Shown: piece by piece, positions 1 to 6,048 of the stretch
Numbering within the stretch: position 1 is the stretch's first letter
Layout of the letters: each line of letters opens with the position of its first letter
DNA from: Frankiales bacterium
GTDB taxonomy: Bacteria > Actinomycetota > Actinomycetes > Mycobacteriales > SCTD01
DNA: 11,802 nucleotides
Direction: 5' to 3'
NCBI GenBank assembly: GCA_025464915.1
Contig: JAODNF010000481.1
Coordinates: forward strand, 1 to 11,802
Position numbers and translations under genes: made by a program
Notes under the pieces: model-generated
Databases searched by the model: none
What the model saw: the letters and a program-made list of their open reading frames with translations, nothing else
Told to the model about the DNA's origin: nothing

Positions 1-137
1 AGTTCCGGGACGCCGTCGAGCGCATCCCGCCCAAGACCTACCTGGCCCTCAGCTACTACGAGAAGTGGCTGCACGCGATCCAGACCCTGCTGGTGGAGAA
101 GGGGGTGTGCACCGTCGATGAGCTTCAGGCCGGGTGA
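1..137 (+). CDS. Nitrile hydratase beta-type subunit, N-terminal-domain part (3' end only)
   Basis: The last 44 residues of a gene that enters from the left; codons are in phase from base 3 and the stop TGA is at 135-137. The tail carries the pattern SYYEKWLHAIQTLLVEKGV followed by TVDEL, which is typical of the helical N-terminal domain of nitrile hydratase beta subunits. In ordinary two-subunit enzymes the chain continues through a linker into an SH3-like C-terminal domain. Here it stops right after this helix, and the C-terminal domain is a separate gene starting at 118, overlapping by 20 bases in another frame. The protein is therefore probably one of two beta-derived subunits that pack on the alpha subunit and shape its active site, as in thiocyanate hydrolase. 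It is cytoplasmic. The missing 5' part would hold the conserved arginine of the helical domain, so that cannot be checked. Family assignment is firm; substrate is unknown. Confidence 0.85.
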   Translation, partial: FRDAVERIPPKTYLALSYYEKWLHAIQTLLVEKGVCTVDELQAG

Positions 138-366
138 TCCGGTGCGCACGTCACGGCAGGACCCGCCGCACCACTACCGGGTCCCTCGCTATGCGCGCGG
201 CGCCCTCGGGGTCGTGGTGGAGCACATCGGCGAGCACCCGCTCCCCTACGACCGCTCGGTCGTCGAGCCGGTCTTCACCGTGCGGTTCCCGGCGGAGCAG
301 CTCTTCGGGTCGGGTACGCACGACGTGACCGTCGACGTCTGGGAAACGCACCTGGAGGCGCTGTGA
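118..366 (+). CDS. Nitrile hydratase beta-type subunit, SH3-like C-terminal-domain part
   Basis: An 82-residue protein equal to just the C-terminal beta-barrel domain of nitrile hydratase beta subunits. It opens with FRPGDPVR (residues 3-10), matching the usual F-x-x-GD-x-VR domain start. It then has HHYRVPRYARG (18-28), the counterpart of the H-T-R-x-P-R-Y-x-RG segment whose arginine contacts the oxidised cysteines of the alpha subunit, and it ends in VWETHLEAL like full beta subunits. The ATG at 118 lies inside the preceding gene (20-base overlap) and the stop overlaps the GTG of the alpha gene by four bases, so all three are probably translationally coupled and made in equal amounts. The domain begins cleanly at its natural boundary, which argues for a real split subunit rather than a frameshift. 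It could belong to a nitrile hydratase or a related thiocyanate hydrolase-like enzyme. Confidence 0.85.
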   Translation: MSFRPGDPVRTSRQDPPHHYRVPRYARGALGVVVEHIGEHPLPYDRSVVEPVFTVRFPAEQLFGSGTHDVTVDVWETHLEAL

Positions 367-944
367 GCGACGAACACGACGACGCGGCGCCGGCAGCGCA
401 GACCCGGCACGTGGAAGGGCTTCTCGAGGCCAAGGGACTGCTCGACGCGAACGAGCTCGACCGCGCACTCGAGGCCTTCGCTTCAGGTGGGTCACCTGCT
501 CAGGGAGCCCGGGTGGCGGCCCGGGCGTGGGTGGATGACGGCTTTCGGACCCGGCTGCTGATGAAAGCGAACGACGCCGTCGAGGAGCTCGGCCTGTCGA
601 TGGGCGGTGGCATCCAGCCGCAGCGGCTGAAGGTCGTCGCGAACAGCGCGACCGAGCATAACGTCATCGTGTGCACGCTGTGCTCCTGCTACCCGATCGC
701 GATGCTCGGGCCGTCTCCTACCTGGTACAAGTCGGAGGCGTACCGGTCCAGGGTCGTCCGCGACCCGCGATCGGTCCTCGCGGACTTCGGCACGACGCTC
801 CCAGACGACGTCCACATCACGGTCTGGGACGCCTCGTCCGAGACCCGGTACATGGTGCTGCCGAACAAGCCGGCAGAGCTGCCCGAGGCGGATCTGGCGG
901 CGATGGTGACCAGGAACGGGCTGATCGGCACCGCTGTGCTCTGA
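363..944 (+). CDS. nthA: Nitrile hydratase alpha subunit, cobalt type
   Basis: The 193-residue catalytic subunit of a nitrile hydratase-family enzyme, which converts R-CN to R-CONH2 at a low-spin metal centre. The metal site is VCTLCSC with Cys104, Cys107, Ser108 and Cys109; in this family the two middle ligand cysteines are oxidised after synthesis. Thr105 rather than Ser is the hallmark of cobalt enzymes. Downstream are the conserved WYKSEAYRSR (121-130), the DPR-VL-DFG region (134-143) and RYMVLPNKP (162-170). Length is normal for the family (about 195-215). After the metal loop the usual YPWP is YPIA here, so a common pocket tryptophan is replaced by Ile112, which may change substrate choice (inference). 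The GTG start at 363 overlaps the stop of the upstream subunit. No activator or cobalt chaperone gene is visible downstream; it may lie left of the window. The gamma subunit of thiocyanate hydrolase has the same fold and metal motif and remains an alternative. Confidence 0.92.
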   Translation: MSDEHDDAAPAAQTRHVEGLLEAKGLLDANELDRALEAFASGGSPAQGARVAARAWVDDGFRTRLLMKANDAVEELGLSMGGGIQPQRLKVVANSATEHNVIVCTLCSCYPIAMLGPSPTWYKSEAYRSRVVRDPRSVLADFGTTLPDDVHITVWDASSETRYMVLPNKPAELPEADLAAMVTRNGLIGTAVL

Positions 945-983
945 GCCGGGGACGAATCCGGGGCGGTCGTGCGTTGTCCCAGC

Positions 984-1724
984 ATGATCTTCCGACGCAC
1001 GGGGCTGCCTCCCGCAGGTCCCGCCATCGTCGCCGAGCACCTCGCCGTCTGGCCGTCGCTCAGCCGCGACGAGCAGGAGCGGCTGCTCGCGATCACCGAC
1101 GAGCTGCTCGCCCGCAAGAACTGGGAGGCGGCGAAGGGCTTCGCCCTCGACGACGTGGTCCGGGTCGTCATCGCGGCCCAGGCCGCGCTGCTCGTCCTCG
1201 AGCTCGACACCGACCACTACCGCCTGGTCAGCGGCATCATCGTGCACCCCTCGACCCTGCAGGCCACCGGACTTGCCGCCGGGCCGTCGACCGGCACCGT
1301 CCAGGCGGACCGTCTCGCCGTGCTGGGACTCGCGCAGGGCGGCCGCGGCCCGATCGCGCTGGCCTGGGACCAGTCCCTCGCGGGGGCCTACCGGTCCGAG
1401 CGCGGGCACAACGTCGTGCTGCACGAGTTCGCGCACAAGCTCGACATGCTCGGCGGGGACGTCAACGGCACACCGCTGCTGCCCCGGGACGTCCAGGCCG
1501 ACTGGAAGCGGGTCTGCACCGGGGTCTACCGCGACCTCGAGCGCGGCATCCCGCGGTTCCCGATGCGCTGGTATGGCGCGACCAACCCCGGTGAGTTCTT
1601 CGCCGTCGCGACCGAGGTCTTCTTCGAGCAGCCGGTCGAGCTCCAGGAGAACGAGCCGGAGCTCTACGACGTCCTGCAGCGCTTCTACCGCCAGGACCCC
1701 GCCGCCCGGGAGCTGGCGGCCTGA
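984..1724 (+). CDS. mtfA: MtfA-family zinc-dependent peptidase
   Basis: A 246-residue cytoplasmic metallopeptidase of the MtfA (M90) family. The zinc site is HEFAH (residues 147-151 from this start), inside the family pattern GHNVVLHEFAHKLDMLGG. The downstream segment NPGEFFAVATEVFFEQP supplies the third ligand, probably the glutamate of ATEVFF. The C-terminal end, LQRFYRQDP, closely matches E. coli MtfA, a peptidase that titrates the glucose-regulation repressor Mlc. Actinobacteria usually lack that partner system, so the substrate here is unknown. The ATG at 984 (MIFRR...) is chosen; an in-frame GTG at 969 adds five residues and has a GGGG run at 960-963 as a weak ribosome site, so the start is uncertain. 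The gap to the nitrile hydratase alpha gene is 39 bases on the same strand, so read-through from that operon is possible. The gene ends 18 bases before a nested hairpin. Confidence 0.9.
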   Translation: MIFRRTGLPPAGPAIVAEHLAVWPSLSRDEQERLLAITDELLARKNWEAAKGFALDDVVRVVIAAQAALLVLELDTDHYRLVSGIIVHPSTLQATGLAAGPSTGTVQADRLAVLGLAQGGRGPIALAWDQSLAGAYRSERGHNVVLHEFAHKLDMLGGDVNGTPLLPRDVQADWKRVCTGVYRDLERGIPRFPMRWYGATNPGEFFAVATEVFFEQPVELQENEPELYDVLQRFYRQDPAARELAA

Positions 1725-1728
1725 CCTG

Positions 1729-1785
1729 CCTTGCCGATCACCTCATCAGCGGCCACCTGAGCCGCTGGTGGAGCGAAACGGCAAG
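1729..1785. terminator. Nested hairpin between convergent genes, probable bidirectional terminator
   Basis: An inner hairpin pairs 1743-1753 with 1761-1771 (11 pairs, two of them G-T; the core is CAGCGGC/GCCGCTG) around a 7-base loop. An outer 7-base stem pairs CTTGCCG (1730-1736) with CGGCAAG (1779-1785). It fills the 76-base gap between the mtfA stop and the pepE stop, where termination is needed from both sides. There is no T-run, which is common for actinobacterial terminators. Confidence 0.55.
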
Positions 1786-1800
1786 CGGTGTGCGGCCCGT

Positions 1801-2517
1801 TCAGGCGTTGAAGAGGCGCCAGCTCCCCTCGGAGACGACCTGCACGTCACCGTCCACGACCTTCAGGCCGCTCTGGTCGTCCAGGGCGTAGGTCGGGGCC
1901 CGGATCCGGGACGCCCAGACCTCGGCGTTCTCACGGGACGCGTCGCTGTGGTCGGGGTTGTCGTAGTGCGGGATGAGGGACACCTCCACGAGCCGCGCAC
2001 CCTCGGCGGTGATGAGCGTCAGCGCCAGGTCGCCGGTGAACGTCACGTCCTCGGAGCTGAGGGTCGCCCCAACCGCCGTGCGGGGACCGTCGTAGGTCTC
2101 GGCGATGACGGTCGTGGCGGCGATCGCTCCGGCGCTCACGCCGACGTAGACGAGGTCCAGCGACGGCAGCACGTCCGCGAGCCCCGACTCGCGCAGCCAG
2201 TGGGCGAGGTAGATCGGGTCCCCGCCCCACACCAGCAGGGCGTCGCAGTCGCGGACGGCCGACAGCCACACCTCCCGGTCGATGCTGGGAAGGGCGGCGA
2301 GCTCGAGCAGGCCGAGCGCCTTCCACCCCAGCCCGGTCAGCGTGGCCCCCACCTCCGCGCGCATGAGCCGCCCAGTCACCTGCCCGACCGAGTAGGGGTT
2401 CATGGCCGTCGGGACGACCAGGGCGCTGGACTCCTCGATCGGCTTGCCGAGCAGGTCGACGAGCGCGGCCCGGAGGCTGTCGTTGGTGATCCCGGACGAG
2501 GTCAGGAGCAGCTTCAC
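1801..2517 (-). CDS. pepE: Peptidase E (S51 family) serine dipeptidase
   Basis: A 238-residue protein of the S51 peptidase family, with a class I glutamine amidotransferase-like fold. The nucleophile elbow is GVSAGA, with Ser128. It is preceded by the family WGGDPIYLAHWL segment (97-108) and followed by LIPHYDNPDH (181-190), which holds the likely catalytic-region histidine. Characterised PepE enzymes remove N-terminal aspartate from dipeptides, chiefly Asp-X, in the cytoplasm. Cyanophycinase is in the same family, but the size and motifs fit PepE better. The start is taken as GTG at 2517 (VKLLLTSSG, the usual PepE N-terminus); a GTG at 2526 in frame would add three residues. No good Shine-Dalgarno sequence precedes either, so the mRNA may be leaderless. 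The gene is divergent from the sirtuin with about 72 bases between the starts, and convergent with mtfA. Confidence 0.88.
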   Translation of the reverse strand: MKLLLTSSGITNDSLRAALVDLLGKPIEESSALVVPTAMNPYSVGQVTGRLMRAEVGATLTGLGWKALGLLELAALPSIDREVWLSAVRDCDALLVWGGDPIYLAHWLRESGLADVLPSLDLVYVGVSAGAIAATTVIAETYDGPRTAVGATLSSEDVTFTGDLALTLITAEGARLVEVSLIPHYDNPDHSDASRENAEVWASRIRAPTYALDDQSGLKVVDGDVQVVSEGSWRLFNA

Positions 2518-2589
2518 GCCTACCACTCTGCCCGAGGGCGAACCGAGGACGCCTCGTCCCCGGGGCGGATGAGGCAGCATGAAGGGGTG

Positions 2590-3390
2590 ATGCTCGAGGA
2601 CCTGGTCGCCGCCGGCAACGTGGCGGTGTTGACAGGGGCGGGCATCTCGACGGAGTCCGGGATCCCCGACTACCGGGGTGAGAGCGGCCGTGCCCGGCCC
2701 GCAACACCCATGACGTACCAGGACTTCACGGGGAGCCCGGAGAACCGGCAGCGGTACTGGGCGCGCAGCCACCTCGGGTGGCGGTTCATCGGCGACGTGC
2801 AGCCCAACGACGGGCACCGGGCGGTCGCCGCGCTGCAGCAGCAGGGCCTGGTCAGCGGGCTCGTGACGCAGAACGTCGACGGCCTGCACCAGGCCGGCGG
2901 CGCACGCGACGTGATCGAGCTGCACGGCGCCCTGCGGGACGTGGTCTGCCTGAGCTGCCGCGAGCTGACGAGCAGGAAGCACCTCGAGGCGCGGCTGACG
3001 GCGGCCAACCCCGGCTGGGAGCGGGCGAACCTGCCGCTGAAGCCGGACGGGGACGTCGACCTGGACGACACCAGCGGGTTCCAGGTCGTCGACTGCGAGA
3101 GCTGCGGCGGGCTGCTGAAGCCGGAGGTCGTGTTCTTCGGCGAGACGGTGCCCCGCGACCGGGTCGACCGGACGTTCGCCCTGGTGGCCGCCAGCGACAC
3201 GCTGCTGGTGCTCGGGAGCAGCCTGACCGTCATGAGCGGCTTCCGGTTCGTCCTGTTCGCGAAGAAGCAGGGCAAGACCGTCGCGATCGTCAACCAGGGA
3301 CCCACCCGGGGTGACGCGCACGCCGACCTGAAGGTGGACGCCCCGCTGGGCCCCGCGCTGACGTCGCTGTCAGTGACAATGGTGGCGTGA
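2590..3390 (+). CDS. SIRT4-like (class II) sirtuin, NAD-dependent protein deacylase
   Basis: A 266-residue Sir2 protein. The NAD-binding motifs are TGAGISTESGIPDYRG (15-30) and TQNVDGLH (93-100), with catalytic His112 in ELHGAL. Four zinc ligands lie in two pairs, Cys120/Cys123 and Cys169/Cys172, separated by a long stretch. GSSLTV (209-214) and VNQGPTR (234-240) close the Rossmann core. The segment LKPDGDVDL before the second cysteine pair and GGLLKPEVVFFGETVP after it closely resemble human SIRT4, so this is a class II sirtuin rather than a CobB-type class III enzyme. The family removes acyl groups from lysines using NAD; ADP-ribosylation and lipoyl removal are reported for SIRT4 itself. 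Its exact activity here is unknown. The ATG at 2590 is chosen; the adjacent GTG at 2587 is equally possible. The stop overlaps the next start by four bases (GTGA), making this the first gene of a four-gene operon. Confidence 0.92.
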   Translation: MLEDLVAAGNVAVLTGAGISTESGIPDYRGESGRARPATPMTYQDFTGSPENRQRYWARSHLGWRFIGDVQPNDGHRAVAALQQQGLVSGLVTQNVDGLHQAGGARDVIELHGALRDVVCLSCRELTSRKHLEARLTAANPGWERANLPLKPDGDVDLDDTSGFQVVDCESCGGLLKPEVVFFGETVPRDRVDRTFALVAASDTLLVLGSSLTVMSGFRFVLFAKKQGKTVAIVNQGPTRGDAHADLKVDAPLGPALTSLSVTMVA

Positions 3391-3857
3391 TCCGCGTCGT
3401 CTTCATCTGCACCGGCAACATCTGCCGGTCGCCCACGGCGGAGGCGGTGCTCCGGCACAAGGTTCGCGAGGCCGGTCTGGAGGACCAGATCTCGGTCGCG
3501 AGCGGCGGCATGGGCAACTGGCACGTGGGCAACGGCGCGGACGAGCGGGCCGTGACCGCCTGGCGGTCGCGCGGCTACGAGCACGACCACACCGCACGAC
3601 ACGTCCGACGGGACTGGCGCGACGACTACGACCTGTTCGTGGCTGCCGACACCGGGCACCTGATGGAGATCCGCAGCCTGCTCCCCGGCGTCGAGGCAAA
3701 GCTGCTGCGCGACTGGGACCCGAAGGGGATGGGCGACCTGCCCGACCCCTACTACGACGGGCGCGAGGCCTTCGAGGACGTCCTCGACATCGTCGAGCGG
3801 TCCTGCGACCGCCTCCTGGAGGACCTTCGTGGGCGCCTGGACCAAGCGGCGAGCTGA
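3387..3857 (+). CDS. Low-molecular-weight protein tyrosine phosphatase family enzyme
   Basis: A 156-residue LMW-PTP, the normal size. The N-terminal P-loop is CTGNICRS (residues 8-15) with nucleophile Cys8 and phosphate-binding Arg14. The general acid is Asp120 in LPDPYYDG. Ile12 sits where arginine phosphatases of the YwlE type carry Thr, so arginine phosphatase activity is less likely. The enzyme could act on phosphotyrosine. However, its gene overlaps a fructosamine/ribulosamine kinase gene, and LMW-PTPs are known to dephosphorylate protein-bound ribulosamine 5-phosphate; bacterial pairs of these two genes have been noted before. A joint role in clearing pentose-phosphate glycation is therefore the best inference. 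The GTG start shares four bases with the sirtuin stop, and the C-terminus overlaps the kinase gene by 29 bases. Confidence 0.93.
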   Translation: MIRVVFICTGNICRSPTAEAVLRHKVREAGLEDQISVASGGMGNWHVGNGADERAVTAWRSRGYEHDHTARHVRRDWRDDYDLFVAADTGHLMEIRSLLPGVEAKLLRDWDPKGMGDLPDPYYDGREAFEDVLDIVERSCDRLLEDLRGRLDQAAS

Positions 3858-4572
3858 CGCACCCCTGGGCGCCTTCGTCGCGGAAGCGGCGGGCCTGGAC
3901 TTCATCCGGGTCGAGGGCGGCCCTCCGGTCCCCCGCGTGCACGACGTCACCGCGACGGCCATCCGCATGGACGAGGTCATCACGAGCGGGCCTACGGCCG
4001 CGACGGCCGAGGACCTCGGTCGGCGGCTGGCCGTCCTGCACGCCTGCCCCGCGCCGGCGTTCGGCGCGCCGTGGACCGGGTTCATCGGCCCGACCGACGA
4101 CCTGCTGCCCATGGACAACATGGCGGACGCGACCTGGGCTGAGCACTTCGCCACCCGGCGCGTCCTGCCCGCGTTGAAGGAGGGCCGTGACCGGCGACGA
4201 GTCGACCCCGACGACGCGGCCGCCGTCGAGGCGGTCCTCGACCGGCTCGAGAGCCTGGTGCCCGACCCCGGTCCGCGGCGGGTGCACGGAGACCTGTGGT
4301 CCGGCAACGTGCTGTGGGCCCTCGACGCTGCCTGGCTCATCGACCCGGCCGCGCACGGCGGGCACCCCGAGACCGACCTGGCGATGCTCCAGCTGTTCGG
4401 GCTGCCGTTCCTGGACAGCGTGCTGTCGACGTACTCCGAAGCCGCCGTCCTCGCACCTGGCTGGCGAGAGCGCACCCCCGTCCACCAGCTGTGGCCGCTG
4501 CTCGTCCACGCCGCGCTGTTCGGCGGCGACTACGGCGCTCGGGCTGGCGCCGCTGCACGGAGCCTGCGGTGA
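3829..4572 (+). CDS. Fructosamine/ribulosamine 3-kinase family protein
   Basis: A 247-residue kinase of the fructosamine kinase family (protein-kinase-like fold). The catalytic loop is HGDLWSGN (153-160), followed by the metal-binding IDPAAHGGHPETDLAML (171-187; Asp172), the family's most specific signature. Lys6 in AWTKRRADAP is the likely ATP lysine, and AEAAGL (18-23) the usual E-A-x-GL helix. It is shorter than E. coli-type members (about 288) because the first strands with the glycine-rich loop are missing; from memory, short forms beginning this way are usual in actinobacteria. These enzymes phosphorylate C3 of sugars attached to lysines, making the adduct fall apart; bacterial members prefer ribulosamines or erythrulosamines. 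The GTG at 3829 has a strong ribosome site, GGAGGA at 3818-3823, five bases upstream and inside the phosphatase gene, which fixes the start. The stop overlaps the next gene by four bases. Confidence 0.9.
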   Translation: MGAWTKRRADAPLGAFVAEAAGLDFIRVEGGPPVPRVHDVTATAIRMDEVITSGPTAATAEDLGRRLAVLHACPAPAFGAPWTGFIGPTDDLLPMDNMADATWAEHFATRRVLPALKEGRDRRRVDPDDAAAVEAVLDRLESLVPDPGPRRVHGDLWSGNVLWALDAAWLIDPAAHGGHPETDLAMLQLFGLPFLDSVLSTYSEAAVLAPGWRERTPVHQLWPLLVHAALFGGDYGARAGAAARSLR

Positions 4573-5069
4573 CGCTCGTCGCCAAGGGTGTGCACGTCGG
4601 GCTGCTGGCCGGGCTCGACCTCGAGCTCGGCCCGGGGCTCACCGTCGTGACCGGCGAGCCGGAGTGCGGCACCAGCACCCTGCTGCGGGTCCTCGCCGGC
4701 ACCCAGGCGCTCGACGCGGGCACCGTCTCGGGCGGATCCGTGGCACTGCTGTCGACGCCACCCGGTGACGAGTGGTCCGACCACGACATCGCGCGCTACT
4801 CGCTGGACCCTTCCTTCCTCGGCCGGGAGATGTGGACGCTCTCCGGCGGCGAGCGCCAGCGGGTCCGGATCGCGACGCTGCTCGCGAGCGACGCCGACCA
4901 CCTGCTGCTCGACGAACCGCTGGGGCTGCTGGACGCTCGCGGCATCAACGCCGCGATCACGGCGCTCAGGGCCGACGGGCGTCCGGTGCTGATGGCCTGC
5001 AAGTCCGACCCGGACATCGCCGACCGCGCCGACCTGGTCCTGACCCTGGCCGGCGGCCGGATCAGCTGA
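4569..5069 (+). CDS. Small degenerate ABC-type ATPase (Walker A lysine missing)
   Basis: A 166-residue soluble ABC-type nucleotide-binding domain, short against the usual 200-230. The signature LSGGERQRVRIATLL (91-105) and Walker B HLLLDEP (111-117) are intact, as is a D-loop-like GLLDARG. The Walker A loop, however, reads GEPECGTST (29-37), with Thr35 where the nucleotide-binding lysine should be. No Q-loop glutamine is evident in the SVALLSTPP region (57-65), and the switch histidine is replaced in LMACKSDPD (141-149). The helical domain is shortened. ATP hydrolysis is therefore doubtful, and a structural or regulatory role, or very weak nucleotide binding, is more likely. No membrane permease is adjacent. 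The GTG start overlaps the kinase stop by four bases, so it is made together with the sirtuin, phosphatase and kinase. There is no internal stop or frameshift, so it does not look like a pseudogene. Function unknown. Confidence 0.8.
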   Translation: MTLVAKGVHVGLLAGLDLELGPGLTVVTGEPECGTSTLLRVLAGTQALDAGTVSGGSVALLSTPPGDEWSDHDIARYSLDPSFLGREMWTLSGGERQRVRIATLLASDADHLLLDEPLGLLDARGINAAITALRADGRPVLMACKSDPDIADRADLVLTLAGGRIS

Positions 5070-5994
5070 CGGGAAGCACCTGCACCCCGGTGCCGGCGAA
5101 GTCCCCGACCCACAGCGTCGTCCCGGCGGAGTCCAGCACGAACGGGTCGGCCAGGCCGGTGTGATGGCGCCCCACGACCGCTCCCGTCGCGTCGACCCCG
5201 ACGACGTCCCCGGTCTGACGGTCGGGGAACCAGCCGACGTCCTGCACCGCGTCGCCGTCGGCCGGCTTGCCTCCCGTCGTGGCCGTGCCGAGCACCGTGC
5301 TCGTCGTCGTGTCGAGGACGACCACCTGGCCGGAACCGGTGTCGCTGACCCACACGTGACGGTCGTCGAACGCGGTCCAGGTGCTGGTGATCCCGATCGG
5401 CACCCGGCCGACGACGCGGCTGGTTCGCGGGTCGACCTTGACGACGTCCTTCGACCCGTCCGCCACCCACAGCAGCCCGGCCGAGGGGGCGATACCGGTA
5501 GGGGTCCCCCCGACCTCGACCTTCGACGTCCTCCCGCTCGCCGCGTCGACGCGCGTGAGCGTCCCGTCGGAGTAGTCGGTGGACCAGGCGGCCCCGGCCA
5601 GGAACGCCACGTCGTAGGGCGCCGACCCGACGGCGTACTCCTGCTGCTTGTTGCCCGTTCTCGCGTCGACGCGCGTCACCGCGTTGCCGCCGTAGTCCTC
5701 GACCCAGACCGACCCGGCGCCGTAGGCCATGCCGCACGGCGCGGCCCCGGTGCCGGCACGGCTCAGCACCTTGTGCGTCGCCGGGTCGATGCGGGCGACG
5801 TCGTCGTCGCCGTAGTCCGACACCCACAGGAACCCGGCGGCGGACAGGACGCCGCAGGGCTTGGAGCCCACAGTCACCTCGACGCCCTCCCGCACCGGCG
5901 TGGGTGAGGGTGTCGGGGTCGGCGTCGGAGCTGCGACCTGTCTGCTCGTGGTGGAGCAGGCGGCGAGCAGGAGCAGGGGCAGCAGGCGGCGCAT
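5062..5994 (-). CDS. Lipoprotein with seven-bladed beta-propeller (NHL/Vgb-like repeats)
   Basis: A 310-residue exported lipoprotein. The N-terminus MRRLLPLLLLAAC is a short lipoprotein signal with lipobox LAAC; Cys13 would be lipidated. A Pro/Thr-rich tether (about 23-33, PTPTPTPSPTP) leads to about seven repeats of roughly 40 residues. Each has a core like G-x-x-P-x-G-x-x-x-x-x-G-x-x-WVSDYG, then V-x-R-x-D-x-x-T-x-x-V. That count fits one complete seven-bladed propeller of the YVTN/NHL/virginiamycin B lyase-like superfamily, held outside the membrane. Such propellers usually bind proteins, sugars or ligands; I see no clear catalytic residues, and lyase activity should not be assumed. ATG at 5994 is chosen; GTG at 5997 is directly upstream in frame. 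The gene is divergent from the AraC-type regulator (94 bases) and its stop overlaps the ABC-ATPase stop tail-to-tail. Confidence 0.85.
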   Translation of the reverse strand: MRRLLPLLLLAACSTTSRQVAAPTPTPTPSPTPVREGVEVTVGSKPCGVLSAAGFLWVSDYGDDDVARIDPATHKVLSRAGTGAAPCGMAYGAGSVWVEDYGGNAVTRVDARTGNKQQEYAVGSAPYDVAFLAGAAWSTDYSDGTLTRVDAASGRTSKVEVGGTPTGIAPSAGLLWVADGSKDVVKVDPRTSRVVGRVPIGITSTWTAFDDRHVWVSDTGSGQVVVLDTTTSTVLGTATTGGKPADGDAVQDVGWFPDRQTGDVVGVDATGAVVGRHHTGLADPFVLDSAGTTLWVGDFAGTGVQVLPVS

Positions 5995-6006
5995 CACGAC
6001 CGCAGG

Positions 6007-6048
6007 TGAGCACGCTCGCGGGTCACGGCGCTGTCACGATCGTGCTCA
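6007..6048. promoter_or_regulatory. Inverted and direct repeats in the lipoprotein/AraC divergent region
   Basis: TGAGCACG (6007-6014) and CGTGCTCA (6041-6048) are perfect 8-base inverted repeats 26 bases apart. Between them GTCACG occurs twice, at 6022 and 6033, exactly 11 bases apart (one helical turn), and the second copy forms a 10-base palindrome CACGATCGTG at 6035-6044. The site lies between divergent genes whose right-hand member is an AraC-type regulator, so it is a candidate operator. This is inference from repeat structure only. Confidence 0.35.

Noticed and set aside
135..137. Possible frameshift or sequencing error separating the two nitrile hydratase beta parts
   Set aside because: The second gene has its own ATG and starts exactly at the domain boundary with GD-x-VR. 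The split layout is known in related enzymes. An error cannot be wholly excluded from one read of the sequence.
945..983. Possible terminator between nitrile hydratase alpha and mtfA
   Set aside because: Only 3- to 5-base complementary stretches are visible (GGGAC/GTCCC); too weak to call.
1273..2586. Plus-strand open frame running from inside mtfA through the pepE region into the sirtuin
   Set aside because: Only the part from 2590 has sirtuin motifs. The upstream part is a shadow of mtfA and antisense to pepE, so it is not a fusion protein.
2670..4475. A 601-codon minus-strand open frame opposite the sirtuin, phosphatase and kinase
   Set aside because: Rich in Ser/Arg/Pro with no motif, and fully antisense to genes with intact catalytic residues.
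5895..5928. Short GGTGTGGGTG-like repeat on the plus strand
   Set aside because: It is simply the coding sequence for the Pro/Thr tether of the lipoprotein on the other strand.
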